Shown: one piece after another, positions 16,965 through 25,963 of the stretch | How the letters are laid out: each line of letters opens with the position of its first letter | Position numbering within the stretch: the stretch's first letter is position 1 | Assembly: GCA_036405135.1 (NCBI GenBank) | Contig: DASWYF010000022.1 | Coordinates: forward strand, 186,001 to 250,000 | DNA from: Verrucomicrobiia bacterium | Lineage (GTDB): Bacteria > Verrucomicrobiota > Verrucomicrobiia > Limisphaerales > JAEYXS01 | Direction: 5' to 3' | DNA length: 64,000 nucleotides | Notes under the pieces: generated by a model | Told to the model about the DNA's origin: nothing | Databases searched by the model: none | The model's input: only the letters and a program-made list of their open reading frames with translations | Position numbers and translations under genes: made by a program

Positions 16965-18101
16965 TTAGTGGTGCTTGCAGATGAGGTCGCGCTCGGGCTG
17001 GATATTCCAGCGCTTGCCGACCTCGATCAGCTCCGGCGTGATGGACCAGCGATCGGGGAGGTTGTCGCCTTGGTGATCGGGATTGCCGCCCTTGAGCGCC
17101 ATGCAGTTCGTATTGTCACCGATGCGATCGATGGTCGCCATCTCTTCAGCGGTGAGTTTCACATCGGGCATGGCGGCGAGTTCTTTCACCTTCGCTTCAA
17201 TCGGTTTGGACTTGGGATCTATTTCTTGAACGAGGGTAGGGATGACGCTCTTGACGCTCGGATGGGTGAGGTTCCACGCGGAGGCGAGTTGCAGCAAAGT
17301 GAGGCCGTGCTTCTCCGCGATGCTGCGCATCTGGTCCACCTTGGACACGCCCGCTTCCACCCAACCGACGGGGCGATACGTGCGATGATCCCACTCGGCG
17401 AACTTGTGACCGGGCTTTACGTCGTCATGAAAAATGCCACCGTAATCCACCACGCGCGTGAGAATCTTCACGTTGTGTTTCTCAGCGGCAGGCAGCACAT
17501 AGCGGCCCGGCCATGGCTCGAGCGGATTGAGGATGATCATGGCCCAATCGATGAGGCCATCGAACTTCTCGAAACAGTTGATGATATCGAGGCTGAAGCC
17601 GTTCGCGGGCCCGGGGGCCACACCGAGACGGTTCGTAAGCCCGGCATCCTTAACTTGTTCCATCGCCTTCCACACGGCTTCGCTGGTGTAGCCGATGGAG
17701 TCGGGATTGTGGAGGAACAACAGGTCGAACTTCGACGCCTGGCAGCGGGAGAGCGCCTTCTCCGTGGCGAACTTCACGTAGTCCGCATATTTCTCCGGAC
17801 CGCGTAGGGACGCGTGGGTAAAGCGCGGGAAACCTTTCGAGCCTTCACGCTTACCTTCGTAGAAGTCATGGCCGATGGTGCCCACGAGGCAATAGCTGTC
17901 GCGAGGGATGCCTGCGAGCGCCTTGCCGAGCATTTCGTCAGCCGCGCCAGTGCCGTAAACGTCGGCGGTGACGAACGTGCGGATACCGGAATCGTAGGCG
18001 AGCCGGATGAGGGCGATGAAGCGGTCGTCGGTCACCGGTTCACCGAAGTGCATGAAGCGGCCACCATTCCAAGTGCCGTAAGCTGTGCGGGTCAGGTCCA
18101 T
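16965..18101 (-). CDS. Aldo/keto reductase family protein, catalytic lysine apparently replaced
   Basis: 378 residues. The aldo/keto reductase barrel is recognisable: GIRTFVTADVYGTGAADEMLGKAL supplies the family's Asp and Tyr, FDLLFLHNPD supplies the His after beta4, and the C-terminal ASAWNLTHPSVKSVIPT block is the NADPH-binding end. The strand that normally carries the catalytic Lys (IxTK) reads YCLVGTIGHD, without a Lys. It may therefore be a divergent or non-reductive member. A 50-residue C-terminal extension ends ICKHH. No Fe-S motif is evident beyond this. Cytoplasmic, probably an operon with the DUF423 gene. Confidence 0.82.
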   Translation of the reverse strand: MDLTRTAYGTWNGGRFMHFGEPVTDDRFIALIRLAYDSGIRTFVTADVYGTGAADEMLGKALAGIPRDSYCLVGTIGHDFYEGKREGSKGFPRFTHASLRGPEKYADYVKFATEKALSRCQASKFDLLFLHNPDSIGYTSEAVWKAMEQVKDAGLTNRLGVAPGPANGFSLDIINCFEKFDGLIDWAMIILNPLEPWPGRYVLPAAEKHNVKILTRVVDYGGIFHDDVKPGHKFAEWDHRTYRPVGWVEAGVSKVDQMRSIAEKHGLTLLQLASAWNLTHPSVKSVIPTLVQEIDPKSKPIEAKVKELAAMPDVKLTAEEMATIDRIGDNTNCMALKGGNPDHQGDNLPDRWSITPELIEVGKRWNIQPERDLICKHH

Positions 18102-18212
18102 AATATGTAAATTTTTTGACGTTGGCTCTTTGCCATTTAATCAATCACAACGCCGGAAATCGGATACCACTGCGTTGCGCATCGTTCAACCGATGTTGCG
18201 GATAAGGGCGAC

Positions 18213-18722
18213 TTAAAAGCCCATCTTCTGGAGCTGACGTTGCAACTCCATCTGGAAGGCCTGCACATCGCCCTGCGTGGGTTTGTAACCTTGCACGGCC
18301 GGCACGACACCGAGGCGGCCCATCTGGTCCAGATACCACTCGGCGGTGTTGCCATCGCTGAAGGTCACCTTGCCACTGATCATCGCGCCGGGACGGGTGA
18401 TTTGGTCCAGAGTCACCGAGACATTACCCGCTCCACCGGGAGCAGGGGGAGCTGCTGGTGCCGGTGCTTCGGGCGCTTCCTCGGCGAAATCTTCTTCGCC
18501 AGCGGCGGGGGCAGCGGGCTTGGGGGCCGGAGCAGGCTCAGGCTTCTTCGGCGGCTCGGGATCTTTGGGCAGCACCTTCAGGTCATCCACTAGGAAACGC
18601 ACCTCCATGTAGGTGGGGTTCAAGCCCATCTCAGTGCCAAGTTTCTTCTGGATATCGGCCAGTTTCAAACCCTGTTCGATCCAGCCGATGACCGTCTTTT
18701 TCTGTGCGTCGGACAACTTCAT
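18213..18722 (-). CDS. Pro/Ala-linked two-domain protein, unknown function
   Basis: 169 residues, function not recognised. Residues 1-50 look like a helix-turn-helix-type helical domain (DAQKKTVIGWIEQGLKLADIQKKLGTEMGL, split). Residues 52-100 form a Pro/Ala/Glu-rich flexible linker. Residues 100-169 form a small domain with a beta strand pair (GKVTFSDGNTAEWYLDQMGRLG) and a Gln-rich C-terminal helix (VQAFQMELQRQLQKMGF). No signal peptide or TM segment. The N-terminal part suggests DNA or protein binding, but this is only an inference. It stands alone with its own promoter region (18723-18851). Confidence 0.7.
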   Translation of the reverse strand: MKLSDAQKKTVIGWIEQGLKLADIQKKLGTEMGLNPTYMEVRFLVDDLKVLPKDPEPPKKPEPAPAPKPAAPAAGEEDFAEEAPEAPAPAAPPAPGGAGNVSVTLDQITRPGAMISGKVTFSDGNTAEWYLDQMGRLGVVPAVQGYKPTQGDVQAFQMELQRQLQKMGF

Positions 18723-18851
18723 AGTTCAGCCCCTATTCCGTGCCAATCTGCCTTTCGATTCAATCGAAATCTGCCGTTATTCCAGCAAGGAAGGGCGGGT
18801 GGAATATACTCAAACTAAAGTGAAATGTCTAAACTCAGGCCTGCCGTTCGC

Positions 18852-20207
18852 CTAACCGCCGTTATTTTTCAAATTTCGCAAAGCTCGCTCTGCCGCCTCC
18901 CGCACGCTAGCATCAATGTCTTTCGTCGCTTCCTTCAGTAATTCCAGCGCCGCCGGTAGCCGTGCTGCCAATCGCTCTAATACAAAGACTGCGCCTCCGC
19001 GGATACGCGCGTCCGAGTCCTTTAAACAGGGTTGCAAATAAGGCAATAACGTCTCATCCGCATCGCCCAATAAACGGAGAGCAGAATGATAACGCCCCGG
19101 CTCGAACTCATCCTTCAGCACCGAGAATATTAATGGCACATGCGGATAGGCTGGGGGACCGAGTTGCAGCAAACCCTGAGTAGCATAATTCCGCAGGCGC
19201 AAATCCGATTCCTTCAACGCCTCCAAAAACACCGGCACCAAACCATCGCTCTTGCCGGTGATTTTCCAGAGCGCATTTCCTGTCGTCACACGCACGTGAG
19301 CCGAAGAATCATTTAATGCTTCATGCAGTGCAGACGTTGTCTCATTGACAGCCGAGCCTATTTGTCCCAAAGCAAACGCCGCACTGCTACGCACCCATTG
19401 CTCCTCATCCTTGAGCAATTTGATCAACGCAGGCACCGCAGGAGCCGCTTCGCTTTGAAACGCGGCGATGGCATTGATCGCATCCAGCTTCACCGTCACG
19501 ACTTTGTCATTCGTGGCTTTCACGAATGCGGGCAACAAGGTGCTCACCTCCGCACCACTTCGGCCCAGTGCCACAATGGCAGCACTGCGCAGTTGAGGCA
19601 CTTCATCGTGCAATGTTTCCAGCAGAGCAGGGACAGCCGCGGAAGTATTCGGTCCTAAATCCGCTAATGCCGACACTGCGAGAAAACGCACTGACGCGGA
19701 CTCATGTTTCAGCGCCTTCGCGAGCGGCAGCACCGCCGCTTCACCCGCTTGTGAGAGCGATTCTCGGGCAGCAACGGCCAAGGTTTCATCCTTGTCGTCA
19801 AGAGCCTTCACCAAGGCCGGAACGGCGTTCGTATCGCCCGGAGCCATTTGCCCGAGTAGCTGAATAGCGGTGGAACGCGCCCGCGCAAAATCATACGGCT
19901 TTAATTTCAGCCAAGGAAACTTGCGAGCCATGCTATTGCGCATCGTATCGAGCTTACTCTCCGGATTCTCCAGCAGATCGATAAGATAGGGCGTCGCAGG
20001 CGTGCCAATGCCCGGCACCGTCGTTTGTGCCCGATGCGCCACCTGATAATTCGCATCGCCCAATTCACGCACCCATTGCGGCACCGGTTGCCCTTCATAC
20101 ATCGGTGGCGGATTCAGCCACGCGTGGATTTTGATTCCGGCAAAGATGGTCAGGCCGGTGAACATCACGCTCACCAGCACCCATTTGAACTTCGCCGGAA
20201 GTTTCAT
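18852..20207 (-). CDS. Membrane-anchored HEAT-repeat protein
   Basis: 451 residues. One N-terminal TM/signal-anchor segment (WVLVSVMFTGLTIFAGIKI, residues 9-27) and then about eight HEAT repeats covering residues 70-450, with repeated units such as VPALVKALDDKDETLAVAARESL, VPALLETLHDEVPQLRSAAIVAL and VPALIKLLKDEEQWVRSSAAFAL. It is an all-helical scaffold for protein contacts, placed outside the cytoplasm if the anchor is an uncleaved signal. The family is abundant in Verrucomicrobia and has no fixed function. A truncated second copy of the first 20 codons lies 800 bases upstream. Confidence 0.9.
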   Translation of the reverse strand: MKLPAKFKWVLVSVMFTGLTIFAGIKIHAWLNPPPMYEGQPVPQWVRELGDANYQVAHRAQTTVPGIGTPATPYLIDLLENPESKLDTMRNSMARKFPWLKLKPYDFARARSTAIQLLGQMAPGDTNAVPALVKALDDKDETLAVAARESLSQAGEAAVLPLAKALKHESASVRFLAVSALADLGPNTSAAVPALLETLHDEVPQLRSAAIVALGRSGAEVSTLLPAFVKATNDKVVTVKLDAINAIAAFQSEAAPAVPALIKLLKDEEQWVRSSAAFALGQIGSAVNETTSALHEALNDSSAHVRVTTGNALWKITGKSDGLVPVFLEALKESDLRLRNYATQGLLQLGPPAYPHVPLIFSVLKDEFEPGRYHSALRLLGDADETLLPYLQPCLKDSDARIRGGAVFVLERLAARLPAALELLKEATKDIDASVREAAERALRNLKNNGG

Positions 20208-20222
20208 GCAGAAAGGTTATCC

Positions 20223-20894
20223 TTACGATATGGGATCTCCGGTGACCGTCCATTCGTGAGTGAATTGCGGGTTGAAATGATTGAGGAAAGCTTTTTTGGA
20301 AGCTTCATTTAAAAAGGCTGCGCCCCATTGCGGGATGTAGATCACGTCTTCGGAAAAATAACAGTCGTAGCCGGCTGGGAATTCGATGCCCAAAGGATTT
20401 CTGAACCCAGTCTCTAAACGGGTGCCTCGTTTGAAATGAAGCCCCGATACCCCACTGGCCAGATGATCCCCCGCTTCAAATCTCACACCGATGTATTGCC
20501 CCCAAATCAACCAGAGAAAATCCGTGAAGCACTGCGCCACGAGGCAATGATTTCCACCAATGATTTGGGAAGGATCGACTCCATGATCCAAAGGCAGATC
20601 CAAGGAGGATGCGAGATAGACGGGCGGGTCAGTCTTCAATTCATCCCCTGCGTATACGAAGAAATAATAGACATCCTGATTTTCGCTATACACCACATAG
20701 CGATCATCTCCTTCCTCGTGGCATCGCTCAGGGGGCATCACATAGTTCTGCCGACTTTCATCACTGGAGGATGGATGTGCGTCAAGCGCGGCGATGATCC
20801 CGGCCACCGAGCGGTCTTTGACCAGGACAGGCTCGCGGAGCCAACGGTTGAAGTAAGCGATCGGGTCGGGATGGATTGTTTCAGATTTTTCCAC
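20223..20894 (-). CDS. Conserved-looking cytoplasmic protein, unknown function
   Basis: 223 residues, not recognised with certainty. Soluble, no signal peptide. Contains aromatic-rich strands (YVVYSENQDVYYFFVYAGDE; HCLVAQCFTDFLWLIWGQYIGV) and a C-terminal VIYIPQWGAAFLNEASKKAF. The overall pattern is loosely like SMI1/KNR4-type or other polymorphic-toxin immunity proteins, but I see no decisive motif. It lies between the HEAT-repeat gene and the broken second copy of that gene's 5' end, so it may have entered with the rearrangement that broke that copy. Confidence 0.6.
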   Translation of the reverse strand: MEKSETIHPDPIAYFNRWLREPVLVKDRSVAGIIAALDAHPSSSDESRQNYVMPPERCHEEGDDRYVVYSENQDVYYFFVYAGDELKTDPPVYLASSLDLPLDHGVDPSQIIGGNHCLVAQCFTDFLWLIWGQYIGVRFEAGDHLASGVSGLHFKRGTRLETGFRNPLGIEFPAGYDCYFSEDVIYIPQWGAAFLNEASKKAFLNHFNPQFTHEWTVTGDPIS

Positions 20895-20897
20895 GTA

Positions 20898-21017
20898 TCA
20901 GACAGTTGTGGTGATCAATGATTCAGTCAGCGGAACGGATAAGTTCTTCCGCAAATATGGTAGGCCTGCAAACATTACACTCACAAGCACCCATTTGAAC
21001 ATACCCGGAAGTTTCAT
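20898..21017 (-). pseudogene. Truncated duplicate of the HEAT-repeat gene 5' end
   Basis: A 39-codon open frame starts MKLPGMFKWVLVSVMFAGL, matching MKLPAKFKWVLVSVMFTGL of the HEAT-repeat protein encoded at 18852-20207. The DNA match covers about 65 bases (20953-21017 against 20142-20207) and stops abruptly, after which the frame runs into a stop. It keeps the signal-anchor but no HEAT repeats. It is best read as the remains of a tandem duplication whose body was lost. Confidence 0.7.
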
Positions 21018-21142
21018 CGCCGTCGCTAACTATAGATGCTTCAACTTCTGGAGACAATGTCTGCTCTCGCGGTTTTCTGTTTCAGTGTATTCTTCAGTTT
21101 ATCCCAGTTGTCTTCCGCCTGAAAATATCGCACCGTTTCCCC

Positions 21143-22426
21143 ATGCGTCATACACCAATAGATCCGGCGTTGTTCGTCGAGAATCGTGAGCGGTTGAAAA
21201 AGCTTCTGCTGCCAAATTCCCTGGCCGTGGTGAATGCGAATGACGTGCTGCCCACAAACGCCGATGGCTCATTGCCATTGGTGGCAAATGCCGACCTCTT
21301 TTATCTCACCGGCATCGAACAGGAAGAGTCGCTCTTGCTCCTCGCCCCCAATTCCTTCGATCCCAAGTTGCGTGAAGTGCTGTTCCTGCGTGAACCGAAT
21401 GAGCACCTGAAGATCTGGGAAGGCTACAAGCACTCGAAGGAGGACGCGCAAAAGATCTCCGGCATCAAAACGGTGAAGTGGCTCTCCGAACTCCGCTCCG
21501 TGCTGCACATGCTCATGTGCGAGGTGGAACACGTTTACCTGAACACCAATGAGCACAAGCGCGCCGTGGTGGAAGTGGAAACGCGTGACAGCCGTTTTAT
21601 CAAAGACCTAATGGCGCGCTATCCATTGCACGATTACCAACGTCTCGCCCGTGTGATGCATCCGTTGCGCGTTGTGAAGTCTGTGCATGAAGTCGAGCTC
21701 ATCAAGCAAGCCAGCGCCATCACAGAAAAAGGTTTCCGTCGCATCCTGGATTTCGTGAAGCCGGGCGTGATGGAGTATGAGATCGAGGCGGAATTCATCC
21801 ATGAGTTCACGTGGAATCGCGCCACTTTCGCCTACGGCCCGATCATCGCTTCCGGTGCGAATGCCTGTGTGCTGCATTATCACCAGAACGATCAAGTGTG
21901 CCGGAAGGGCGACCTGCTGTTGCTCGATGTCGCGGCGGCGTATGCGAATTACAACTCTGACCTGACACGCACAATTCCTGTCAGTGGCAAGTTCACGCGC
22001 CGTCAGAAGCAAGTTTACAACGCCGTCCTCCGCGTGATGCGCGCGAGTATCAAAGGCGCTGTGGCGGGCAAGCTCGCCCGAGATTGGCAGCGCGAATCTT
22101 GGGACATGATGAACGAGGAATTGCTGAAGCTCGGTCTACTGAAAGCCTCAGACATCAAGAAACAAGACCCCGAGAACCCCGCCTGTCGCAAGTATTTCAT
22201 GCACGGCCTCGGCCATCCAATGGGGTTGGACGTGCATGATGTGGGCTTCACCACTGAGCCGATGGCGGCAGGATGGGTGATGACCGTGGAGCCGGGCATC
22301 TACATTCCCGAAGAAGGCATCGGCATCCGCTTGGAGAACGACATCCTCATCACGGAGAATGGGCAGGTGGATTTGATGGCGGCCATACCGGTGGAAGCCG
22401 ATGAGATCGAGGATCTGATGAGTTAG
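21143..22426 (+). CDS. pepP: Xaa-Pro aminopeptidase (aminopeptidase P)
   Basis: 427 residues, normal for bacterial aminopeptidase P. The N-terminal creatinase-like domain (to about 170) includes NADLFYLTGIEQEES. The C-terminal pita-bread M24 domain has the full metal set: Asp in LLLDVAAAYANYNSDLTRT (two Asp), His in GLGHPMGLDVHD, Glu in TVEPGIYI and Glu in RLENDILIT. It cleaves the N-terminal residue from X-Pro peptides using two manganese ions, in the cytoplasm. Stand-alone gene; convergent with the coiled-coil gene (21 bases between stops). Confidence 0.95.
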   Translation: MRHTPIDPALFVENRERLKKLLLPNSLAVVNANDVLPTNADGSLPLVANADLFYLTGIEQEESLLLLAPNSFDPKLREVLFLREPNEHLKIWEGYKHSKEDAQKISGIKTVKWLSELRSVLHMLMCEVEHVYLNTNEHKRAVVEVETRDSRFIKDLMARYPLHDYQRLARVMHPLRVVKSVHEVELIKQASAITEKGFRRILDFVKPGVMEYEIEAEFIHEFTWNRATFAYGPIIASGANACVLHYHQNDQVCRKGDLLLLDVAAAYANYNSDLTRTIPVSGKFTRRQKQVYNAVLRVMRASIKGAVAGKLARDWQRESWDMMNEELLKLGLLKASDIKKQDPENPACRKYFMHGLGHPMGLDVHDVGFTTEPMAAGWVMTVEPGIYIPEEGIGIRLENDILITENGQVDLMAAIPVEADEIEDLMS

Positions 22427-22447
22427 CCGGTCGCCCCGGTCAGGCCA

Positions 22448-23665
22448 TCACTTGATCCCTTTAAGCCATCCTGTGGTGCCGCCCCGGTTGTATTGGTCCC
22501 AGCCTTTTTCACCAAGGACAGATTTGATGGAAGTTTCCGTCTGTTGCTGGATGCCTTGCAGCGCTTCGGAGCGCTGTTCCGCAGTCAGATTTTGGTTCCG
22601 GCGCACATTGTTCGCCTCCTGTTCGGCTATCTTCTTCATATCATACACCTTGGCCGCCTCGGCCGTGCCCAGATCGGCTTTTTTGGCCGCCCGATGGATC
22701 TGCTGGAAGTTCCAATCCTGAGCCCGTTCATAGTCAGCATAGCGCTGGTCACCAAGCGTGTTCTTGATGTCTTCCTTCAGTTTTTTCTCCGCAGCATCCC
22801 GGGCTTTACGCTGTTCATCAGACTCGTTACCGCGGGTCATCGGAGAATACTCGCTATCAAAAGATTCGCGCATCTTGAAGATCTTCATGAACTCTTCCTC
22901 GGAAGGATCAAAGCCGGCCACTTGGCTGCGCATCATATTGGCCGTCATGGAAAAACGGAGCTGGTAATCGAGATACTCTTCGGGGGTGAGGGCGCCTTTG
23001 ATGGCTTTTTCCATCTCTTTCATCGCCTTGCCCATCGCTTCCATGTCGTTGCCGCCGTCCTTGTTGGCCTCTGCCATCTTGGCCTGCATGTCGCTCATGA
23101 TCTTCATGAGCTTGACCTTCTTTTCTTCCGGCAGGAAATCCATCATCGCATCCAGCGGATTCATGACCTGGGCCATCTCCGTTTTGGCGTCAGGCGTGAT
23201 GCCAAGGGCGCGCAGGACCGCGTTTTTCTCGTCATCCAAGGCCTTCATCTTTTTCATGAGATCGGAGTCCATCATACCCATGAAAGGATTGCCGCCCTTC
23301 CAATATTCGAACTTCTTTTGGCCGCCCCGCAGCTCTTTCTTTTTCTTGTCATAGAGCTTGTTCACATCTGCGAGGATGATGTCACGGATCGTCTCGTCTG
23401 GGCAGCCGATGGAGCGGAGGTTCTCGATATATTCCTTGTAGTCACCCGATTCCACCATCTCCCAGGTGATCTGCTTGGTGACGGTATTGGTGACCGTCTG
23501 CCGCTCCACTTTCGTCTTGGTAGCGGGGGCGGGGGGCTCGGTGACTGGTTGTGCCTTGGCTTCGAGGGCAGGTGGAGGCGTTGGTTGTGGTCGCAACGCA
23601 TAGCCCGCCAGCAACACATTGGCCAACACGGAAACCGCCAAAATTATTTTAATATTCATATCCAA
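22448..23665 (-). CDS. Membrane-anchored coiled-coil protein, unknown function
   Basis: 405 residues. An N-terminal hydrophobic segment (IILAVSVLANVLLAGYAL, residues 7-24) with a short basic start suggests a signal anchor. A proline-rich stretch (27-50) is followed by a long, Lys/Glu/Met-rich alpha-helical body with predicted coiled coils (KKMKALDDEKNAVLRALG; MSDMQAKMAEANKD; EAMGKAMKEMEKAIKG). No enzyme motif. Divergent from the ECF sigma gene with a 281-base gap, so its expression may be linked to that sigma factor. Members of this type occur in Verrucomicrobia near sigma-factor genes, but their role is not known to me. Confidence 0.75.
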   Translation of the reverse strand: MDMNIKIILAVSVLANVLLAGYALRPQPTPPPALEAKAQPVTEPPAPATKTKVERQTVTNTVTKQITWEMVESGDYKEYIENLRSIGCPDETIRDIILADVNKLYDKKKKELRGGQKKFEYWKGGNPFMGMMDSDLMKKMKALDDEKNAVLRALGITPDAKTEMAQVMNPLDAMMDFLPEEKKVKLMKIMSDMQAKMAEANKDGGNDMEAMGKAMKEMEKAIKGALTPEEYLDYQLRFSMTANMMRSQVAGFDPSEEEFMKIFKMRESFDSEYSPMTRGNESDEQRKARDAAEKKLKEDIKNTLGDQRYADYERAQDWNFQQIHRAAKKADLGTAEAAKVYDMKKIAEQEANNVRRNQNLTAEQRSEALQGIQQQTETSIKSVLGEKGWDQYNRGGTTGWLKGIK

Positions 23666-23946
23666 TTACCTCATACTTAAGCATTCCTGCCTGAAAGTTA
23701 CAAAAAGCAGCGAAATTGTTTAACAATGCAGGCAGGCTTGATGGACATAATGAATGAATCCCGACAGGTTGGCGATTACAGAATCAGGGCGTTTTTTGTA
23801 CTCGGTCATTGTCCTCAAGAGTCGTAACTGCCTAACATTCGGCCCCATAGCCGTATGCCTTGTGGAAATTCCCCGAAATATTTTCATTTTGTACCAAGGA
23901 TTCTCCAAACCCCGTTGTCTTAATCTGCAAAACGATCAGCTTAAAC

Positions 23947-24516
23947 ATGGCTTTTGAGGGCGAAGAGGCAGAATGGGTGAGGCGATCCCGGGCTGGGGAT
24001 ACTGAAGCCTTTGCGGCGCTGGTCGGACGTTATCAGCAGATGATCGACGCGCTTACATGGCGGATGACCGGTTCCTTGGCGGATGCCCAGGATCTCGCGC
24101 AGGAGACGTTCATCCAAGCGTATCACAGTCTGGACCAGTTCGAGGACCGCAGCAAATTCTCCACCTGGCTCTACCAGATCGCGGTGAACAAATGCCTGAA
24201 CTGGCGGAAGGCGATGGGACGCCGCAGCCAAGCCCATGAAAAATGGGCCACGGAAGCCGAACATGAAGCCACTAGGCGGTCGCATTCGGCTGGGGATGGG
24301 AATTCAGCACAAGGGGACGCCGTTCAAAAAGCTTTGCTGAAACTGCCTGCGGAGCAGCGTGCAGCGATCGTGCTGACGGTATATGAAGAGATGAACCATG
24401 CGGAGGCGGCGCGGGTGCTGGGCTGTTCGGAAACGACGGTTTCCTGGCGCATCTTCATGGCCCGGCGCAAGTTAAAACAATGGTTGAAAGATTTGATGAC
24501 GGAGGAGGAAGCATGA
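23947..24516 (+). CDS. ECF-type RNA polymerase sigma factor
   Basis: 189 residues from ATG 23947; the frame upstream is not sigma-like. Region 2 is clear (LVGRYQQMIDALTWRMTG, then DAQDLAQETFIQAYHSLDQF, FSTWLYQIAVNKCLNWRK). Region 4 has the helix-turn-helix HAEAARVLGCSETTVSWRIFMARRKLKQWL (split at the recognition helix). It redirects RNA polymerase to a specific promoter set. It heads the run of genes 24513-33601, and its stop overlaps the next start, indicating translational coupling to its probable membrane partner. Confidence 0.94.
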   Translation: MAFEGEEAEWVRRSRAGDTEAFAALVGRYQQMIDALTWRMTGSLADAQDLAQETFIQAYHSLDQFEDRSKFSTWLYQIAVNKCLNWRKAMGRRSQAHEKWATEAEHEATRRSHSAGDGNSAQGDAVQKALLKLPAEQRAAIVLTVYEEMNHAEAARVLGCSETTVSWRIFMARRKLKQWLKDLMTEEEA

Positions 24517-25118
24517 AAGATTCGGAACTGAACAAGCTTTTGCGCTCAGTGCAGCCACCGGAGCGTTCTCCTGAGGAAAAGGCTGAATTCCCCGGCAAAG
24601 TGGTCCGCCAGCTTTCCCGTCCGGTCCATCAACGGGCCAAGGAAGACGCGCCCTCAAGCCGGTTGCCCATGTGGGCAGCGGGGTTTGCGACGGTTTGCCT
24701 GGCAATCGGTTTTATAGCCGGTCGTTTTCCTGAAAAACCGGCTGCGCCCGCTCACGGTGCGGTCGCAGCCACGCCAGATTACGCCAAACTTTTTAAAGAA
24801 GTCGCCACGCTATTTCCCGATCGCTTGCGCGGCGTGGTGGTGCGGGGAAGCGAGATGGAACTGGTGCTCGCAGAGCAGCCGGAACGGCCGGCTACCAACC
24901 CTTTGCTGGTGGAGATCTGCCAGAATGGCAAATGCAAGGTAGTGATCACTTTCAGCGGACAAAAACTGGAAGTGGATGGCCACTCCATTGAGGTGTTCAC
25001 GGGGGCTGATGACCGCTTGATCGTGCTGGCGGATAACCAGGTATGGACCAGCCAGAATCCGTCCCAAGTGGTAGATGGCTTCCGTATTCATGCCGAAGTG
25101 CTGCATGCCCAGTTATGA
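24513..25118 (+). CDS. Single-pass membrane protein, probable anti-sigma partner
   Basis: 201 residues. Its ATG overlaps the sigma factor stop (ATGA), the usual sigma/anti-sigma arrangement. Cytoplasmic N-terminal part (about 50 residues), one TM segment (LPMWAAGFATVCLAIGFIAG, about residues 50-69) and a 130-residue periplasmic domain. The classical HxxxCxxC zinc motif of anti-sigma factors is absent, so the anti-sigma role rests on gene order and topology only. The last codons overlap the next gene (ATGA at 25115). Confidence 0.72.
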   Translation: MKDSELNKLLRSVQPPERSPEEKAEFPGKVVRQLSRPVHQRAKEDAPSSRLPMWAAGFATVCLAIGFIAGRFPEKPAAPAHGAVAATPDYAKLFKEVATLFPDRLRGVVVRGSEMELVLAEQPERPATNPLLVEICQNGKCKVVITFSGQKLEVDGHSIEVFTGADDRLIVLADNQVWTSQNPSQVVDGFRIHAEVLHAQL

Positions 25119-25948
25119 GGATTGCCGCCGCCATACTTTTGTTGCTGGGCCAATCGATCATCCAGGCCGCCTTGGTCTGGGAACCGGTGACGCAGACGCA
25201 AGTGGTCTTTGTGGACCGTCCGGCGGCGGTCTATCAGGACATCCGTAACGATGAAGACCGGGCTGTGACCGAGTCACTGCGTCTGAAGTTGCTGCAGTCG
25301 ACTTCCAGCACAGCGGCACCGATCCCTGGTTGGGAACAGAAGAAACAACTGGTCGTGCCTGCAAAACAGACCATTAAGACGACGGTGGAGCTGACCTTGC
25401 CCAAAGTGACCAGTCCCACGCGCTTTCGAATCACATGGAGCAGTGAGGTGGGGGCGCTATTGGGAGATACCGAAATCATCGGTTGTCCTGCCGATCTTTT
25501 TGCGCCGTTGCGCAAACTTTCCAGCCGGGAGCCTGTCGGGATAGCGGGGGATTCTGACAATCGTTTGGCGACCCTTCTCCGCAGCCAAGGTTGTCAGGTC
25601 CGTGAGGTCCGTAATTGGGAGGATATGAAGTCGAATATGGCCTTGCTCGTGAATGTGTCCGGCAAGGGCAAGGATGATGATTTAAGCCGCCTAGCGGCTC
25701 AGTACGCCAAGGAATGGGGAGGAAAGGTTGTCTGGCTCGTGGAGTCAGACAGCCGCTCCCTTACCCCTGAGCCTGCCGTGTGTGTATTTCCTCATGGGCA
25801 AGGCACCTTGGTGGTGGGCACCGGCATAGGGTTGTCGGACTTGTCCCAAAACCCTTTATCACAACTCCGGCTGGTCTGGCTCGTGGAGCTGGCGCGGTCA
25901 TCGGAAGAGAACAGACTGATGTTGCTTGGCCGCTTGATGAACCTTTAA
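25115..25948 (+). CDS. Exported protein of the sigma operon, unknown function
   Basis: 277 residues from ATG 25115, which overlaps the preceding stop. A signal peptide is clear (RIAAAILLLLGQSIIQAALV). The mature part is beta-rich in its first half (WEPVTQTQVVFVDRPAAVYQDIRN..., KTTVELTLPKVTSPTRFRITW), like an immunoglobulin-type domain found in exported carbohydrate-active proteins. The second half is alpha/beta (LATLLRSQGCQVREVRNWEDM; GKVVWLVESDSRSLTPEP). No catalytic motif is recognised. Position in the operon links it to the envelope programme of the sigma factor. Confidence 0.75.
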   Translation: MRIAAAILLLLGQSIIQAALVWEPVTQTQVVFVDRPAAVYQDIRNDEDRAVTESLRLKLLQSTSSTAAPIPGWEQKKQLVVPAKQTIKTTVELTLPKVTSPTRFRITWSSEVGALLGDTEIIGCPADLFAPLRKLSSREPVGIAGDSDNRLATLLRSQGCQVREVRNWEDMKSNMALLVNVSGKGKDDDLSRLAAQYAKEWGGKVVWLVESDSRSLTPEPAVCVFPHGQGTLVVGTGIGLSDLSQNPLSQLRLVWLVELARSSEENRLMLLGRLMNL

Positions 25949-25963
25949 ATGGAATCGCTTCGC

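Noticed and set aside
23666-23946. A specific ECF promoter sequence upstream of the sigma gene
   Set aside because: GGAAATT is present near 23872 but no matching second element at the right distance; not strong enough to call.
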